From: Rhizobium mayense
GTDB taxonomy: Bacteria > Pseudomonadota > Alphaproteobacteria > Rhizobiales > Rhizobiaceae
NCBI RefSeq assembly: GCF_030272705.1
Contig: NZ_JARFYM010000008.1
Coordinates: 124,001-188,000, forward strand
Direction of reading: 5' to 3'
DNA length: 64,000 bases
A model generated the notes under the pieces. The model was not told the origin of the DNA, did not search any database, and saw nothing but the letters and a program-made list of their open reading frames with translations. Each line of letters starts with the position of its first letter. Positions within the stretch are counted from its first letter, which is position 1. Below are positions 9,620 to 18,781 of the stretch, in pieces. A program made the translations under genes and the position numbers.

Positions 9620-11038
9620 ATGGATTGGGAGGAGTTTCGGCGCTGGTCGGAAAAGGCGGCGGATTGGGGCGCGGACTATCGTGCATCGCTCCGCGACCGG
9701 CCGGTGCGGGCGCAGACGGCGCCGGGAGAGATCGCCGCGCATATCGCCGATTCACCACCCGAGTCCGGTGAGACTATGGAGGATATCTTCAAGGATTTTG
9801 AGGATATCCTCGTTCCCGGCATGACGCATTGGCAGCATCCGCGCTTCTTCGCCTATTTCCCCGCCAACGCCGCCCCGGTTTCGGTCATCGCCGAATATCT
9901 CGTCAGCGCAATCGCCGCCCAATGCATGCTCTGGCAGACCTCGCCGTCCGCCACCGAGTTGGAGACCAAGGTCGTCGACTGGCTGCGCCAGGCCCTTGGC
10001 CTTCCCGGCAGTTTCACTGGCGTCATCCAGGATTCCGCCTCGACAGCAACGCTGGCAGCCGTTCTGGTCATGCGCGAACGAGCGCTCGAGTGGCGGGGCA
10101 ACAGCCAAGGCCTCGCCGCAAACAAGGCCGTAAGGATCTATTCCACCGATCAAGTCCACACCTCGATTGATCGCGCTATCTGGATATCCGGCGTAGGCGC
10201 CGAGAACCTGGTCCGCATTCCGTCCGGTGGCCCGAACAGCGCTATGGATACGCAGGCGCTTGCAGCGGCGATTGCGTGTGATCGCGCCGCAGGTCTGCTG
10301 CCGGCCGGTGTGATCGCCTGTGTCGGCGGCACCAGCACCGGCGCTTGTGACAATATCGCCGCCGTTGTCGAAGTCGCACACGCTCACGGGCTTTATGTGC
10401 ATGTCGACGCGGCCTGGGCCGGTTCGGCGATGATCTGCCCGGAATTCCGGACACTGTGGCAAGGCGTCGAACAGGCCGATTCCGTCGTCTTCAATCCGCA
10501 TAAATGGCTAGGCGCCCAGTTTGATTGTTCGGTCCAGTTCGTTCGCGAGCCGGAATCCCTGGTGCGTACACTGGCAATCCATCCGGAATATCTGCGCACC
10601 CACGGTCACGACGGCATCATCAACTATTCCGAATGGTCGGTGCCCCTCGGCCGACGCTTCCGCGCCCTGAAACTCTGGTTCCTGCTGCGCTATCACGGGC
10701 TCGAAGGCTTGCGAACGATGATCCGCAATCATGTCGCCTGGTCGCAAACCCTCGCTCAACGTCTGGCGGCCGAGCCGGATTTCGAGATTGTCACCCAGCC
10801 GTTCCTGTCGCTTTTCTCCTTCAATCACCGCGCTCACGCCGGAACAGATCAGGAAAGTCATACGCAGCGCCTGATTGCCGCCATCAACAATGATGGGCGC
10901 ATCTACCTGACGCAGACCAGGGTCGGCGGCCAATTAGTCATTCGTTTCCAGGCCGGCCAATTCGAGACGACGGCGGAAGATGTCGATATGGCCTTTAGCA
11001 CCATCGTTGAAATCGCGCGAACTTTGCCGTCCGTCTAG
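9620..11038 (+). CDS. Group II pyridoxal-phosphate amino acid decarboxylase (aromatic-type)
   Basis: A 472-residue enzyme of the AADC/TyrDC/GAD superfamily. Landmarks are HWQHPRFFAYFPAN near residue 75 (aromatic decarboxylase signature), HVDAAWAGSA (PLP-ring aspartate) and NPHKW with Lys295 as the Schiff-base lysine. The overall length and HPRFFAYFP motif point to an aromatic-L-amino-acid decarboxylase giving tryptamine, tyramine or phenethylamine, but substrate choice cannot be decided by reading. A strong AAGGAGG Shine-Dalgarno precedes the ATG. It has no adjacent transporter or amine oxidase. Confidence 0.85.
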   Translation: MDWEEFRRWSEKAADWGADYRASLRDRPVRAQTAPGEIAAHIADSPPESGETMEDIFKDFEDILVPGMTHWQHPRFFAYFPANAAPVSVIAEYLVSAIAAQCMLWQTSPSATELETKVVDWLRQALGLPGSFTGVIQDSASTATLAAVLVMRERALEWRGNSQGLAANKAVRIYSTDQVHTSIDRAIWISGVGAENLVRIPSGGPNSAMDTQALAAAIACDRAAGLLPAGVIACVGGTSTGACDNIAAVVEVAHAHGLYVHVDAAWAGSAMICPEFRTLWQGVEQADSVVFNPHKWLGAQFDCSVQFVREPESLVRTLAIHPEYLRTHGHDGIINYSEWSVPLGRRFRALKLWFLLRYHGLEGLRTMIRNHVAWSQTLAQRLAAEPDFEIVTQPFLSLFSFNHRAHAGTDQESHTQRLIAAINNDGRIYLTQTRVGGQLVIRFQAGQFETTAEDVDMAFSTIVEIARTLPSV

Positions 11039-11095
11039 GAAAAGCTGTTGTTCCAACGCGGGCAGACAAGGCGTGCTATGCTCCGAAATCGATGG

Positions 11096-11133
11096 GTGAC
11101 ACTGGTGAATAATTCGTTCATATATGGTGTTAC
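11096..11133. promoter_or_regulatory. Nested imperfect dyads upstream of the FAH-family gene
   Basis: GTGACAC (11096-11102) and GTGTTAC (11127-11133) flank TGAATAATTCGTTCA (11106-11120), itself an imperfect palindrome. This could be an operator for the gene starting at 11222. Support is by eye only. Confidence 0.2.
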
Positions 11134-11221
11134 TAGGTATGATCTAAAGGGCGCGGTGCTTTTGGAGCGGGATCATGCCGATCGAAAAGATAGTTTTTGA
11201 AGATCCAGGGAAGGAAAACCT

Positions 11222-12064
11222 ATGAAATTGTTGCGTGTTGGCGATGCCGGCAAGGAAAAGCCGGCGCTTCTGGATAGCGACGGCAAGATCCGCGATCTCT
11301 CCGCTCATGTCGCCGATATCGGCGGCGAGGCCATTTCGCCCGCCGGCCTGGCAAAGATCGCCGCGCTTGATCCGAAGAGCCTGCCGGAACTGTCCGGGGG
11401 CCGTATCGGCGCTTGCGTCGCCGGCACCGGCAAATTCATCTGCATCGGCCTGAATTTCTCCGACCACGCCGCTGAAACTGGCGCCACCGTTCCGCTGGAG
11501 CCGATCATCTTCATGAAGGCCACCTCGGCCATCGTCGGTCCTAACGACAATGTGTTGATCCCGCGCGGCTCGGAAAAGACCGACTGGGAAGTCGAGCTCG
11601 GTGTCGTTATCGGCAAGACGGCAAAATATGTCAGCGAAGCCGATGCGCTGGATTATGTTGCGGGCTATTGCGTCTCGCATGATGTATCCGAACGCGCCTT
11701 CCAGACCGAGCGTTCCGGACAGTGGACCAAGGGCAAGTCCTGCGACACCTTCGGGCCGATCGGCCCCTGGCTCGTCACCAAGGACGAAGTCGCCGATCCG
11801 CAGAATCTCGGCATGTGGCTGAAGGTCAACGGCAAGATGATGCAGAACGGCTCGACCAAGACCATGGTCTACGGCGTTGCTTACCTCGTCTCCTATCTCA
11901 GCCAGTTCATGTCGCTGCACCCGGGTGATGTCATCTCCACCGGCACGCCTCCAGGGGTCGGCATGGGCATGAAGCCACCGCAGTATCTGAAGGCCGGCGA
12001 CGTTGTCGAACTCGGCATGGAAGGTCTTGGCACGCAGCGCCAAACCTTCCTCGCTGACGCCTGA
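11222..12064 (+). CDS. Fumarylacetoacetate hydrolase (FAH) family protein
   Basis: A 280-residue protein with an N-terminal cap (about 1-70) and the FAH catalytic domain. The conserved segments are IGLNFSDHAAE, FMKATSAIVGPND, DWEVELGVVIG (metal-binding acidic residues), SHDVSERAFQ and VISTGTPPGVGMGM. Relatives act on C-C bonds of acylpyruvates or isomerise 2-hydroxyhepta-2,4-dienedioate, and many rhizobial members are automatically called ureidoglycolate lyase without proof. The AAGGA Shine-Dalgarno fits the start. It stands alone, followed by a terminator, so context gives no substrate. Confidence 0.85.
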   Translation: MKLLRVGDAGKEKPALLDSDGKIRDLSAHVADIGGEAISPAGLAKIAALDPKSLPELSGGRIGACVAGTGKFICIGLNFSDHAAETGATVPLEPIIFMKATSAIVGPNDNVLIPRGSEKTDWEVELGVVIGKTAKYVSEADALDYVAGYCVSHDVSERAFQTERSGQWTKGKSCDTFGPIGPWLVTKDEVADPQNLGMWLKVNGKMMQNGSTKTMVYGVAYLVSYLSQFMSLHPGDVISTGTPPGVGMGMKPPQYLKAGDVVELGMEGLGTQRQTFLADA

Positions 12065-12110
12065 TGAACGTGCACGGTCAGGAACTTTAACGTTTTGAGA
12101 CCATTCTTGA

Positions 12111-12140
12111 TGTCGGAGAAGCGATTCTCCGACATTTTTA
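12111..12140 (+). terminator. Rho-independent terminator after the FAH-family gene
   Basis: A perfect 10-bp stem TGTCGGAGAA / TTCTCCGACA with a GCGA loop is followed by five T residues. Confidence 0.8.
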
Positions 12141-12164
12141 CATGGCAAGAATCCGAAAGACTTA

Positions 12165-12179
12165 TGTTGCCCTGCAACA
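12165..12179. promoter_or_regulatory. Dyad TGTTGC-CCT-GCAACA upstream of phaZ (possible PhaR/AniA operator)
   Basis: A perfect 6-3-6 inverted repeat lies about 95 bp before the phaZ start. Its TGC-N3-GCA core resembles the TGC-N3/4-GCA sites described for the PHB regulator PhaR. That the rhizobial PhaR homologue (AniA) binds here is inference. Confidence 0.4.
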
Positions 12180-12273
12180 AAAACTGTTAGTCTCGATAGT
12201 AAGAGCTTAAAGGATGAGGTTGCGCATGTGGGGAGCGTTCTTCGTCTGATCACCTCGAAAGGTAATGCTTCCT

Positions 12274-13548
12274 ATGTTTTATCAGCTCTATGAACTAAAT
12301 CATGCCGCCCTCGCACCCTTCCGCGCTGCTGCCGACATGATGCGTCTGGCCTACGCCAATCCGCTCAATCCCCTATCCCATACGATGTTTGGCCGCACGG
12401 TGACGGCAAGTCTCGAAGTTTTCGAGCGCACCACCCGGCGCTACGGCAAACCGGAATTCGGGCTGCATGAAACCTCGATCGACGGCAAGCGAGTTTCAGT
12501 CCATGAAAAGATCGTCTGGAAGAAGCCTTTCTGCAATCTGATCCATTTCGAGCGCAGCCTGCCTGCCGGCCACGGCAGCGATCCGCGCATCCTGATCGTC
12601 GCGCCGATGTCCGGCCACTATGCGACGCTGCTGCGCGGCACCGTGGACGCCCTCTTGCCGAGCGCCGACGTCTATATCACCGACTGGATCGACGCCCGTA
12701 TGGTGCCGATGACCGAAGGCACCTTCGATCTGGAAGATTACATCGATTACGTCATCGAGATGCTGCATCTTCTTGGGCCGGATACGCATGTGATTGCCGT
12801 CTGTCAGCCCTCCGTTCCGGTTCTGGCCGCAACCGCGGTCATGGAAGCGGCCGGCGATCCTCTGGCGCCCTCGTCGATGACGCTGATGGGCGGCCCGATC
12901 GATACGCGCATCAATCCGACGGCGGTCAACCAGCTCGCCAAGAACAGGCCGCTGGAATGGTTCGCCGACAATGTCATCATGAGCGTGCCTTGGCCGCAGC
13001 CAGGCTTCATGCGCCCGGTCTATCCGGGCTTCCTGCAGCTCTCCGGCTTCATGTCCATGAATCTCGACCGGCACATGATTGCGCACAAGGACTTCTTCAT
13101 GCACCTCGTCAAGAATGACGGCGAGCCAGAGAAGCACCGCGATTTCTATGACGAATATCTGGCAGTCATGGATCTGACGGCGGAGTTCTACCTGCAGACC
13201 GTCGATCAGGTGTTCATGAAACATGCGCTGCCGAAGGGCGAGCTGACGCATCGTGGCCAGCGCGTCGATCCCACCGCGATCCGCAATGTCGCATTGCTGA
13301 CCGTCGAAGGCGAAAACGACGATATTTCCGGCGTCGGCCAGACCAAGGCGGCACAGACCATCTGCACCAGCATTCCTGACGACATGCGGATGCATTATCT
13401 GCAGCCAGATGTCGGCCACTACGGCGTCTTCAACGGCTCACGTTTCCGTCGTGAAATCGCGCCGCGCATCGTCGCTTTCACCCGCGAACATGCCCGCGCC
13501 GCCAGGCCGGTCGTCAAGCGTGTGATCAAAGGCGGCAAATCCGCCTGA
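12274..13548 (+). CDS. phaZ: Intracellular poly-3-hydroxybutyrate depolymerase
   Basis: A 424-residue protein of the PhaZ intracellular depolymerase family. Instead of the usual lipase Ser, the nucleophile elbow reads VCQPSV with Cys177, as in the Ralstonia PhaZ1 type; the supporting Asp lies around the GENDD motif and the His in the DVGHYGVFNG motif near the C-terminus. It degrades amorphous PHB granules to oligomers. I prefer the ATG at 12274 (MFYQLYELN), with GAAAGG 11 bp upstream; the in-frame ATG at 12265 would leave only 2 bp. The gene is monocistronic and preceded by the TGC-N3-GCA dyad. Confidence 0.9.
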   Translation: MFYQLYELNHAALAPFRAAADMMRLAYANPLNPLSHTMFGRTVTASLEVFERTTRRYGKPEFGLHETSIDGKRVSVHEKIVWKKPFCNLIHFERSLPAGHGSDPRILIVAPMSGHYATLLRGTVDALLPSADVYITDWIDARMVPMTEGTFDLEDYIDYVIEMLHLLGPDTHVIAVCQPSVPVLAATAVMEAAGDPLAPSSMTLMGGPIDTRINPTAVNQLAKNRPLEWFADNVIMSVPWPQPGFMRPVYPGFLQLSGFMSMNLDRHMIAHKDFFMHLVKNDGEPEKHRDFYDEYLAVMDLTAEFYLQTVDQVFMKHALPKGELTHRGQRVDPTAIRNVALLTVEGENDDISGVGQTKAAQTICTSIPDDMRMHYLQPDVGHYGVFNGSRFRREIAPRIVAFTREHARAARPVVKRVIKGGKSA

Positions 13549-13706
13549 AATTGCAAAGAATTAGCTTTTGTTGAATTATTGGGCCGGATTCAAGGGGTTG
13601 TCCGATTTTCCCGGCAAATGGCATTGAAGGCTCACGGAGAGGTTACCATCTCGATTCCAGCGGTTCGGCATGTGGCCGGGCCGCCTTACTGCGAGGATAC
13701 CTCACG

Positions 13707-14147
13707 ATGAACCACCAGTCAGCATTGCTTCGCCCGGATTGGACTCCGGCTACCATTGCCCTGATGATCCTTGGCTTCGTGGTCTTCTGGCCTCTGGGTC
13801 TCGCCATGCTTGCCTATATTCTCTTCGGCGAACGCCTGAGAGAATTCAAAAGGGATGTGAACCAGAGGGCCGACGGCATGTTTGCCGGCTGCGGCCGCCA
13901 CCGCGGTCGTTATCGCCAGCATTTTTCCACCGGCAACGTCGCCTTCGACGATTGGCGCCGGGCGGAGCTGGAGCGCCTCGAGGAGGAGCGCCGCAAACTT
14001 GATGAAATGCGCGCCGAGTTCGACACTTATGTCCGCGAACTCCGCCGCGCCAAGGATCAGGAAGAGTTCGACCGTTTCATGCGCGACCGTAACAACGTCA
14101 AGCGCAATAATGACAACGGCCCGGCTTCCGACCTCCAGACGCCGTAA
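13707..14147 (+). CDS. DUF2852 family membrane protein
   Basis: A 146-residue protein with an N-terminal hydrophobic segment (ALMILGFVVFWPLGLAMLAYILF), a short basic linker, and a long charged coiled coil (ELERLEEERRKLDEMRAEFD onward). This is the DUF2852 pattern, a family mostly of alphaproteobacteria with no assigned role. GAGGA lies 9 bp before the ATG. It ends at a terminator just before the metallopeptidase gene. The architecture suggests a membrane-anchored scaffold, which is inference. Confidence 0.8.
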   Translation: MNHQSALLRPDWTPATIALMILGFVVFWPLGLAMLAYILFGERLREFKRDVNQRADGMFAGCGRHRGRYRQHFSTGNVAFDDWRRAELERLEEERRKLDEMRAEFDTYVRELRRAKDQEEFDRFMRDRNNVKRNNDNGPASDLQTP

Positions 14148-14165
14148 GGGCAGATGCTTCCATTC

Positions 14166-14197
14166 AAACCGGCATCCGGCGATGCCGGTTTTTCTTT
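14166..14197 (+). terminator. Rho-independent terminator after the DUF2852 gene
   Basis: A stem AACCGGCATC / GATGCCGGTT with a CGGC loop is followed by TTTCTTT. It lies inside the upstream extension of the next open frame and so argues for a later start of that gene. Confidence 0.8.
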
Positions 14198-14234
14198 GTC
14201 AGAAATTCGCACGAATCGTATAAAACTGCTTTTC

Positions 14235-14996
14235 ATGTTTCCGCTTTCGTCCAGATCCCGCCGACCTGCTCCCAAGCCGCCTGCGCCGGAAACGCGCACA
14301 TTGGACGTGGCAGGCCGGTTGATGCCCCTGACGATTCGCCAGCATGAGCGGGCGACGCGGATCACGCTCAGGATCGAGCCCGGCGGACGGGCGCTGAAGA
14401 TGACCATTCCGCGTGGCCTGGCGGCCCGCGAGGTCAATGCTTTCCTCGATCGCCATCAAGGCTGGCTTCTGACCAAGCTTGCGAAATTCTCCATCGGAGG
14501 CAGCCTTCAGAGCGGGGGCGAAATCCTTTTGCGCGGCGTTCGCCACCGGATCTTACACACGGGCAGCCTGCGCGGCCTGACCGAGGCGGTCACCGTTGAT
14601 GGCCTGCCGGTTCTGCGCGTCAGCGGCCTGCCGGAACATGTCGGTCGGCGCATCGCGACCTTTCTCAAGAAGGAGGCGCGCGCCGATCTGGAAAAGCTGG
14701 TGACAGTGCATGCAAAGGCGATCCGGGCGACCGTGTCCTCCATCAGCATGAAGGATACGCGCAGCCGATGGGGTTCCTGCTCCTCCGAAGGAAATCTGAG
14801 CTTCTCCTGGCGCATCGTCATGGCGCCGCCGCTGGTGATTGACTATCTCGCCGCCCACGAGGTCGCGCACTTGCGCGAGATGAACCACGGCCCGCGCTTC
14901 TGGTCGCTCTGCCGCAAACTCTGCCCCGACATGGACGAAGCCAAGGCCTGGCTGAAGCGCCATGGCAGCCAATTGCACGCGATCGACTTCGATTGA
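14235..14996 (+). CDS. YgjP-like (DUF45) zinc metallopeptidase
   Basis: A 253-residue protein of the YgjP/DUF45 family. It has the RWGSCSSEGNLSFSW signature and the gluzincin motif HEVAHL (His208, Glu209, His212), followed by NHGPRFW with the third ligand region. The family is related to SprT and wss-type peptidases and is usually cytoplasmic; its substrate is unknown. I start it at the ATG at 14235 (MFPLSSRSR) because the open frame upstream runs through the terminator of the DUF2852 gene. It is convergent with the Na/Pi transporter gene, 18 bp away, with no clear terminator between them. Confidence 0.85.
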   Translation: MFPLSSRSRRPAPKPPAPETRTLDVAGRLMPLTIRQHERATRITLRIEPGGRALKMTIPRGLAAREVNAFLDRHQGWLLTKLAKFSIGGSLQSGGEILLRGVRHRILHTGSLRGLTEAVTVDGLPVLRVSGLPEHVGRRIATFLKKEARADLEKLVTVHAKAIRATVSSISMKDTRSRWGSCSSEGNLSFSWRIVMAPPLVIDYLAAHEVAHLREMNHGPRFWSLCRKLCPDMDEAKAWLKRHGSQLHAIDFD

Positions 14997-15014
14997 GCGC
15001 CGTGCGTTCCCTAC

Positions 15015-16682
15015 CTATTCCGCGGGTCCCGGTTGTTCTCCGTGTCCGACAAGATGCGCCGCAGACCGCCAGGCATGGTGTGCGATCCGGTCGAGACGTC
15101 TGACGGCATCGATCCGCGCGAAGGCATCCGCAGCGACCAGCTTTCCCGGTGCGACGGAGGCCAGCGTCGTGGCGCGATGGTCCCGTTTCAGGGCGCTGAG
15201 TTCTTTTGCCGCGCCCTCCGCCTCGGAGAGCGTCGCGACGATCTCGGAAGAGACGTTCCAGCCAATGGGCGCGGCCTGAGCGCTCAGGGCCGATTCGCCG
15301 GTAATCGAGTGACCAACCGCCTGCGCGGCGCGCATCGCCCCGGCGCACAGCTCGGCGGCACGACGGTCGAGGGGTGCTTCGGTCGGCAGACGGGGGAACT
15401 CACCCTCGGCTAGAACCTCCACGAGGCGCGAGGCGTGATCAAGTGCATGTAGCATGCTCGTCATGCGCAGCCGCTCAGCCTCCGTCTCGGGCGGCTCCTT
15501 CAATTCGGAGAGGAAATCCCGCACCTCGCCGAGTGTGACGGCCGCCGCAGCGCCTTGGGCCGCGGGATCTGCTCTGCCACTCGAAAGTGCCGCGGATATC
15601 GAGGCGGCGTTTTTTGCGAGGACATCCGCCAGGATACGCCGCACGGTCTCGACCGCCAGCACCGGACTGGCGAGCACGCTCGGATCGAGCGCACGCTGCA
15701 GCCCCGTCTGCTTCGAAGGCAGCAGGCGCTCGACAACGCGGGTGAACCATTGGGTTGCGGGGAGGAGCACCGCGACGCCGACGACGTTGTAGGCCGTGTG
15801 GTAGGCGGCAAGCAGCGTCATTCCGTCAACCGACGCCGAAAAGCCTTTCATCAGCGCAGCCGTAAACGGAAAGGCGATGATCGCGATCAGCGCCGCTATG
15901 ATCTTGAACAGGACATAGGCAAGAGCGAGGCGCTTGGCCGTCGTGCTGGCACCTATCGCCGCCAATGCGGAGCTCGTCGCCGTCCCGATATTCTGACCGA
16001 TGATAAGCGCTGCACCCTGTTCCAAACCCACCGCCCCGGCGTAGAAGGCCGAAATGGTGACGGCGATCGCGGCCGTCGATGACTGCATGACCGCGGTCAT
16101 CGCCAAGCCAATGACGATGAGCGCCATGAGGCCAACGAACCCCGTGCCCCAGCCAACCCCCGGCGCGCCGAGCACGGCGGGCAGGTCGGACGGATGCAGG
16201 CTCTCCGCGAGACCTCCCATGCCCTGCTGCAGCGTCGTCAGCCCGTAGAGCACCAACGCGAAGCCCGCGAGCGCGCTGCCTGCCGCCGCGATCCGGCCGC
16301 CGCCCAGCAGCTTGGCCAGTGCGCCGATAAAAATCATCGGCAACGCATAGGTCGAAAGCGAGACGCGCACGCCGATCAGCGCTACCAGCCAGCCCGTTCC
16401 CGTCGTGCCGACATTGGCGCCGAAGACGAGCCCAAGGCCCTGCGAAAAGGTCAAGAGCCCGGCATTGACGAGGCCGATCGTCGTCATCGTCACCGCGCTC
16501 GACGATTGCACGAGGAGCGTGACGATCGCACCCCAGAATGCGCCCGAGAGCGGCGTCGCCGCGGCTGTACCGAGGGCGACGCGTAGTGCTGATCCCGCCA
16601 TGGCCTTTAGGCCGTCGGTCATGACGGCCATGCCGAGCAGAAACAGCCCGACCCCGCCGAGGATGGCGACTGCTGTCGACAT
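15015..16682 (-). CDS. Na/Pi cotransporter family protein with C-terminal PhoU-like domain
   Basis: A 555-residue protein. Residues 1-310 form the NptA/PNaS-type transporter with eight or more hydrophobic segments and the paired signature LVQSSSAVTMTT and AVMQSSTAAIAVT. Residues about 340-545 are helical and PhoU-like, rich in Ala, Leu and Glu. Bacterial members are thought to move phosphate with sodium, some by efflux; the PhoU-like part may regulate the channel. There is no clear pho box upstream, but a dyad sits just before the start. The gene is single. Confidence 0.85.
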   Translation of the reverse strand: MSTAVAILGGVGLFLLGMAVMTDGLKAMAGSALRVALGTAAATPLSGAFWGAIVTLLVQSSSAVTMTTIGLVNAGLLTFSQGLGLVFGANVGTTGTGWLVALIGVRVSLSTYALPMIFIGALAKLLGGGRIAAAGSALAGFALVLYGLTTLQQGMGGLAESLHPSDLPAVLGAPGVGWGTGFVGLMALIVIGLAMTAVMQSSTAAIAVTISAFYAGAVGLEQGAALIIGQNIGTATSSALAAIGASTTAKRLALAYVLFKIIAALIAIIAFPFTAALMKGFSASVDGMTLLAAYHTAYNVVGVAVLLPATQWFTRVVERLLPSKQTGLQRALDPSVLASPVLAVETVRRILADVLAKNAASISAALSSGRADPAAQGAAAAVTLGEVRDFLSELKEPPETEAERLRMTSMLHALDHASRLVEVLAEGEFPRLPTEAPLDRRAAELCAGAMRAAQAVGHSITGESALSAQAAPIGWNVSSEIVATLSEAEGAAKELSALKRDHRATTLASVAPGKLVAADAFARIDAVRRLDRIAHHAWRSAAHLVGHGEQPGPAE

Positions 16683-16695
16683 TCGCGTTCGCCCC

Positions 16696-16734
16696 GCTAT
16701 GCTACTGTTTTAATCTCGCTAAAGTAGTCATAGC
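16696..16734. promoter_or_regulatory. Long imperfect dyad upstream of the Na/Pi cotransporter gene
   Basis: GCTATGCTACT (16696-16706) and AGTAGTCATAGC (16723-16734) are inverted repeats with one extra base, 14 to 52 bp upstream of the start codon at 16682. It overlaps the place where the promoter should be and could be an operator or a leader hairpin. Confidence 0.3.
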
Positions 16735-16885
16735 ATCAACCGCCCCGGTGCCGATAGTCTCCCGCGGCATCGCCGTTCGAGCGTCCGAAAAGGCCCCGCC
16801 TATAACCTTTGCTTTAACAGCGTAAAATTCCCCTTTTGTCGCGTTTAGGCTCGACTCTTTTGAATTTTCGTGTCACTCCGCTGCC

Positions 16886-17560
16886 ATGAACCCCGATATC
16901 AAAATTTGTGGTCTGAAGACGGCGGAAGCGGTGGATCGTGCTCTTGAGCGCGGCGCTACCCATATCGGCTTCATCTTCTTCGAAAAGAGCCCGCGCTATA
17001 TCGAGCCCGATGTGGCCGGCCAGTTGGCGGAACGCGCTCGCGGCAAGGCAAAAATCGTTGCCGTGACGGTCAATCCCACCAATGACGATTTGGATGAGAT
17101 CGTGTCTCTGGTGCGCCCGGATATGCTGCAGCTCCACGGCAATGAAAGCCCGGAGCGTGTGCTGACCATCAAAGCGGTCTATAATGTGCCCGTCATGAAG
17201 GCCATGGCGGTGCGCACCGCCGACGATCTGAAGCGGGTGGAATCCTATATCGGTATTGCCGACCGCTTCCTGTTCGATGCCAAGCCGCCCGTTGGTTCGG
17301 AGCTGCCGGGCGGAAACGGCGTGTCCTTCGATTGGAGCCTCATGAGCTGGGTCGACGATCGGGTGGACTACATGCTGTCGGGCGGCGTGAACAAGGACAA
17401 CGTCGCTCAGGCGATGGCATCCACCAGGGCCACGGGCATCGATCTTTCCTCCGCTCTCGAAAGCGCGCCGGGCGTGAAGGATCTGAACAAGATCGACCAG
17501 TTTTTCGACGCTTTTGCAGAAGCATGCCTGCCGGAACCGGCAGCAGGGAGTAGAGAGTGA
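16886..17560 (+). CDS. trpF: Phosphoribosylanthranilate isomerase
   Basis: A 224-residue TIM-barrel enzyme for the third step of tryptophan synthesis (PRA to CdRP). The active-site Cys lies in KICGLK at the start and the catalytic Asp in RFLFDAKPP; the phosphate-binding loop is [11 protein letters not shown] with [11 protein letters not shown] at the end. It starts the block trpF-trpB-trpA, overlapping trpB by 4 bp (GTGA). No attenuator or obvious Shine-Dalgarno is seen in the 200 bp before it. Confidence 0.95.
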   Translation: MNPDIKICGLKTAEAVDRALERGATHIGFIFFEKSPRYIEPDVAGQLAERARGKAKIVAVTVNPTNDDLDEIVSLVRPDMLQLHGNESPERVLTIKAVYNVPVMKAMAVRTADDLKRVESYIGIADRFLFDAKPPVGSELPGGNGVSFDWSLMSWVDDRVDYMLSGGVNKDNVAQAMASTRATGIDLSSALESAPGVKDLNKIDQFFDAFAEACLPEPAAGSRE

Positions 17561-18771
17561 ACCAGACGCCAAAACTGAATTCCTTCCGCGCCGGCCCCGA
17601 TGAGGACGGTCGTTTCGGCATTTACGGCGGCCGTTTCGTAGCCGAAACGCTGATGCCTCTGATCCTGGATCTGCAGGAGGAATGGAACAAGGCGAAGAAC
17701 GATCCGGCCTTCCAGGCGGAGCTGAAATCGCTCGGCACCCATTATATCGGCCGGCCGAGCCCGCTCTATTTTGCCGAGCGCCTGACGGCGGAACTCGGCG
17801 GCGCCAAGATCTATTTCAAGCGCGAGGAGCTGAACCACACGGGTTCGCACAAGATCAACAATTGCATCGGCCAGATCTTGCTGGCCAAGCGCATGGGCAA
17901 GACCCGCATCATCGCCGAAACCGGCGCCGGTCAGCACGGCGTCGCCTCCGCGACGGTTGCCGCCCGCTTCGGACTGCCATGCATCGTCTACATGGGCGCG
18001 ACCGATGTCGAGCGCCAGGCACCGAATGTCTTCCGCATGAAGCTCCTCGGCGCTGAGGTCATTCCGGTGACGGCTGGTAGCGGCACGCTGAAGGACGCGA
18101 TGAACGAAGCGCTTCGCGATTGGGTCACCAATGTCGAGAACACCTATTATCTGATCGGCACAGCCGCCGGCCCGCATCCTTATCCGGAAATGGTCCGTGA
18201 TTTCCAGTCGGTAATCGGCACGGAAGCCAGGGCGCAGATTCTGGAGGCCGAAGGCCGCTTGCCGGATCTCGTGATCGCTGCCGTTGGCGGCGGTTCGAAC
18301 GCGATCGGCATTTTCCATCCTTTCCTCGATGACGACGGCGTCAAGATCGTCGGCGTCGAAGCTGGCGGCAAGGGCCTGCAGGGCGACGAGCATTGCGCCT
18401 CGATCACTGCGGGCGCGCCGGGCGTGCTCCATGGCAACCGCACCTACCTGCTGCAGGACGGCGACGGCCAGATCAAGGAAGGCCATTCGATATCGGCCGG
18501 CCTCGATTATCCCGGCATCGGTCCGGAGCATTCCTGGCTGAACGATATCGGCCGCGCGGAATATGTGCCGATCATGGATCATGAGGCGCTGGAGGCCTTC
18601 CAGACGCTGACGCGCCTCGAAGGTATCATCCCGGCACTGGAGCCGAGCCATGCGCTCGCCGAAGTCATCAAGCGCGCGCCGAAGATGGGCAAGGACGAGA
18701 TTATCCTGATGAATCTCTCCGGCCGTGGCGACAAGGACATCTTCACCGTCGGCAAGATTCTGGGAATGTGA
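17557..18771 (+). CDS. trpB: Tryptophan synthase beta subunit
   Basis: A 404-residue PLP enzyme that condenses indole with serine. The Schiff-base lysine is in [10 protein letters not shown], the catalytic glutamate in [10 protein letters not shown] and the cofactor phosphate loop in [15 protein letters not shown] is near the C-terminus. The start codon is GTG and lies in the trpF end. It forms the alpha2-beta2 complex with TrpA, encoded 10 bp downstream. Confidence 0.96.
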   Translation: MNQTPKLNSFRAGPDEDGRFGIYGGRFVAETLMPLILDLQEEWNKAKNDPAFQAELKSLGTHYIGRPSPLYFAERLTAELGGAKIYFKREELNHTGSHKINNCIGQILLAKRMGKTRIIAETGAGQHGVASATVAARFGLPCIVYMGATDVERQAPNVFRMKLLGAEVIPVTAGSGTLKDAMNEALRDWVTNVENTYYLIGTAAGPHPYPEMVRDFQSVIGTEARAQILEAEGRLPDLVIAAVGGGSNAIGIFHPFLDDDGVKIVGVEAGGKGLQGDEHCASITAGAPGVLHGNRTYLLQDGDGQIKEGHSISAGLDYPGIGPEHSWLNDIGRAEYVPIMDHEALEAFQTLTRLEGIIPALEPSHALAEVIKRAPKMGKDEIILMNLSGRGDKDIFTVGKILGM

Positions 18772-18781
18772 GTTAGACACC

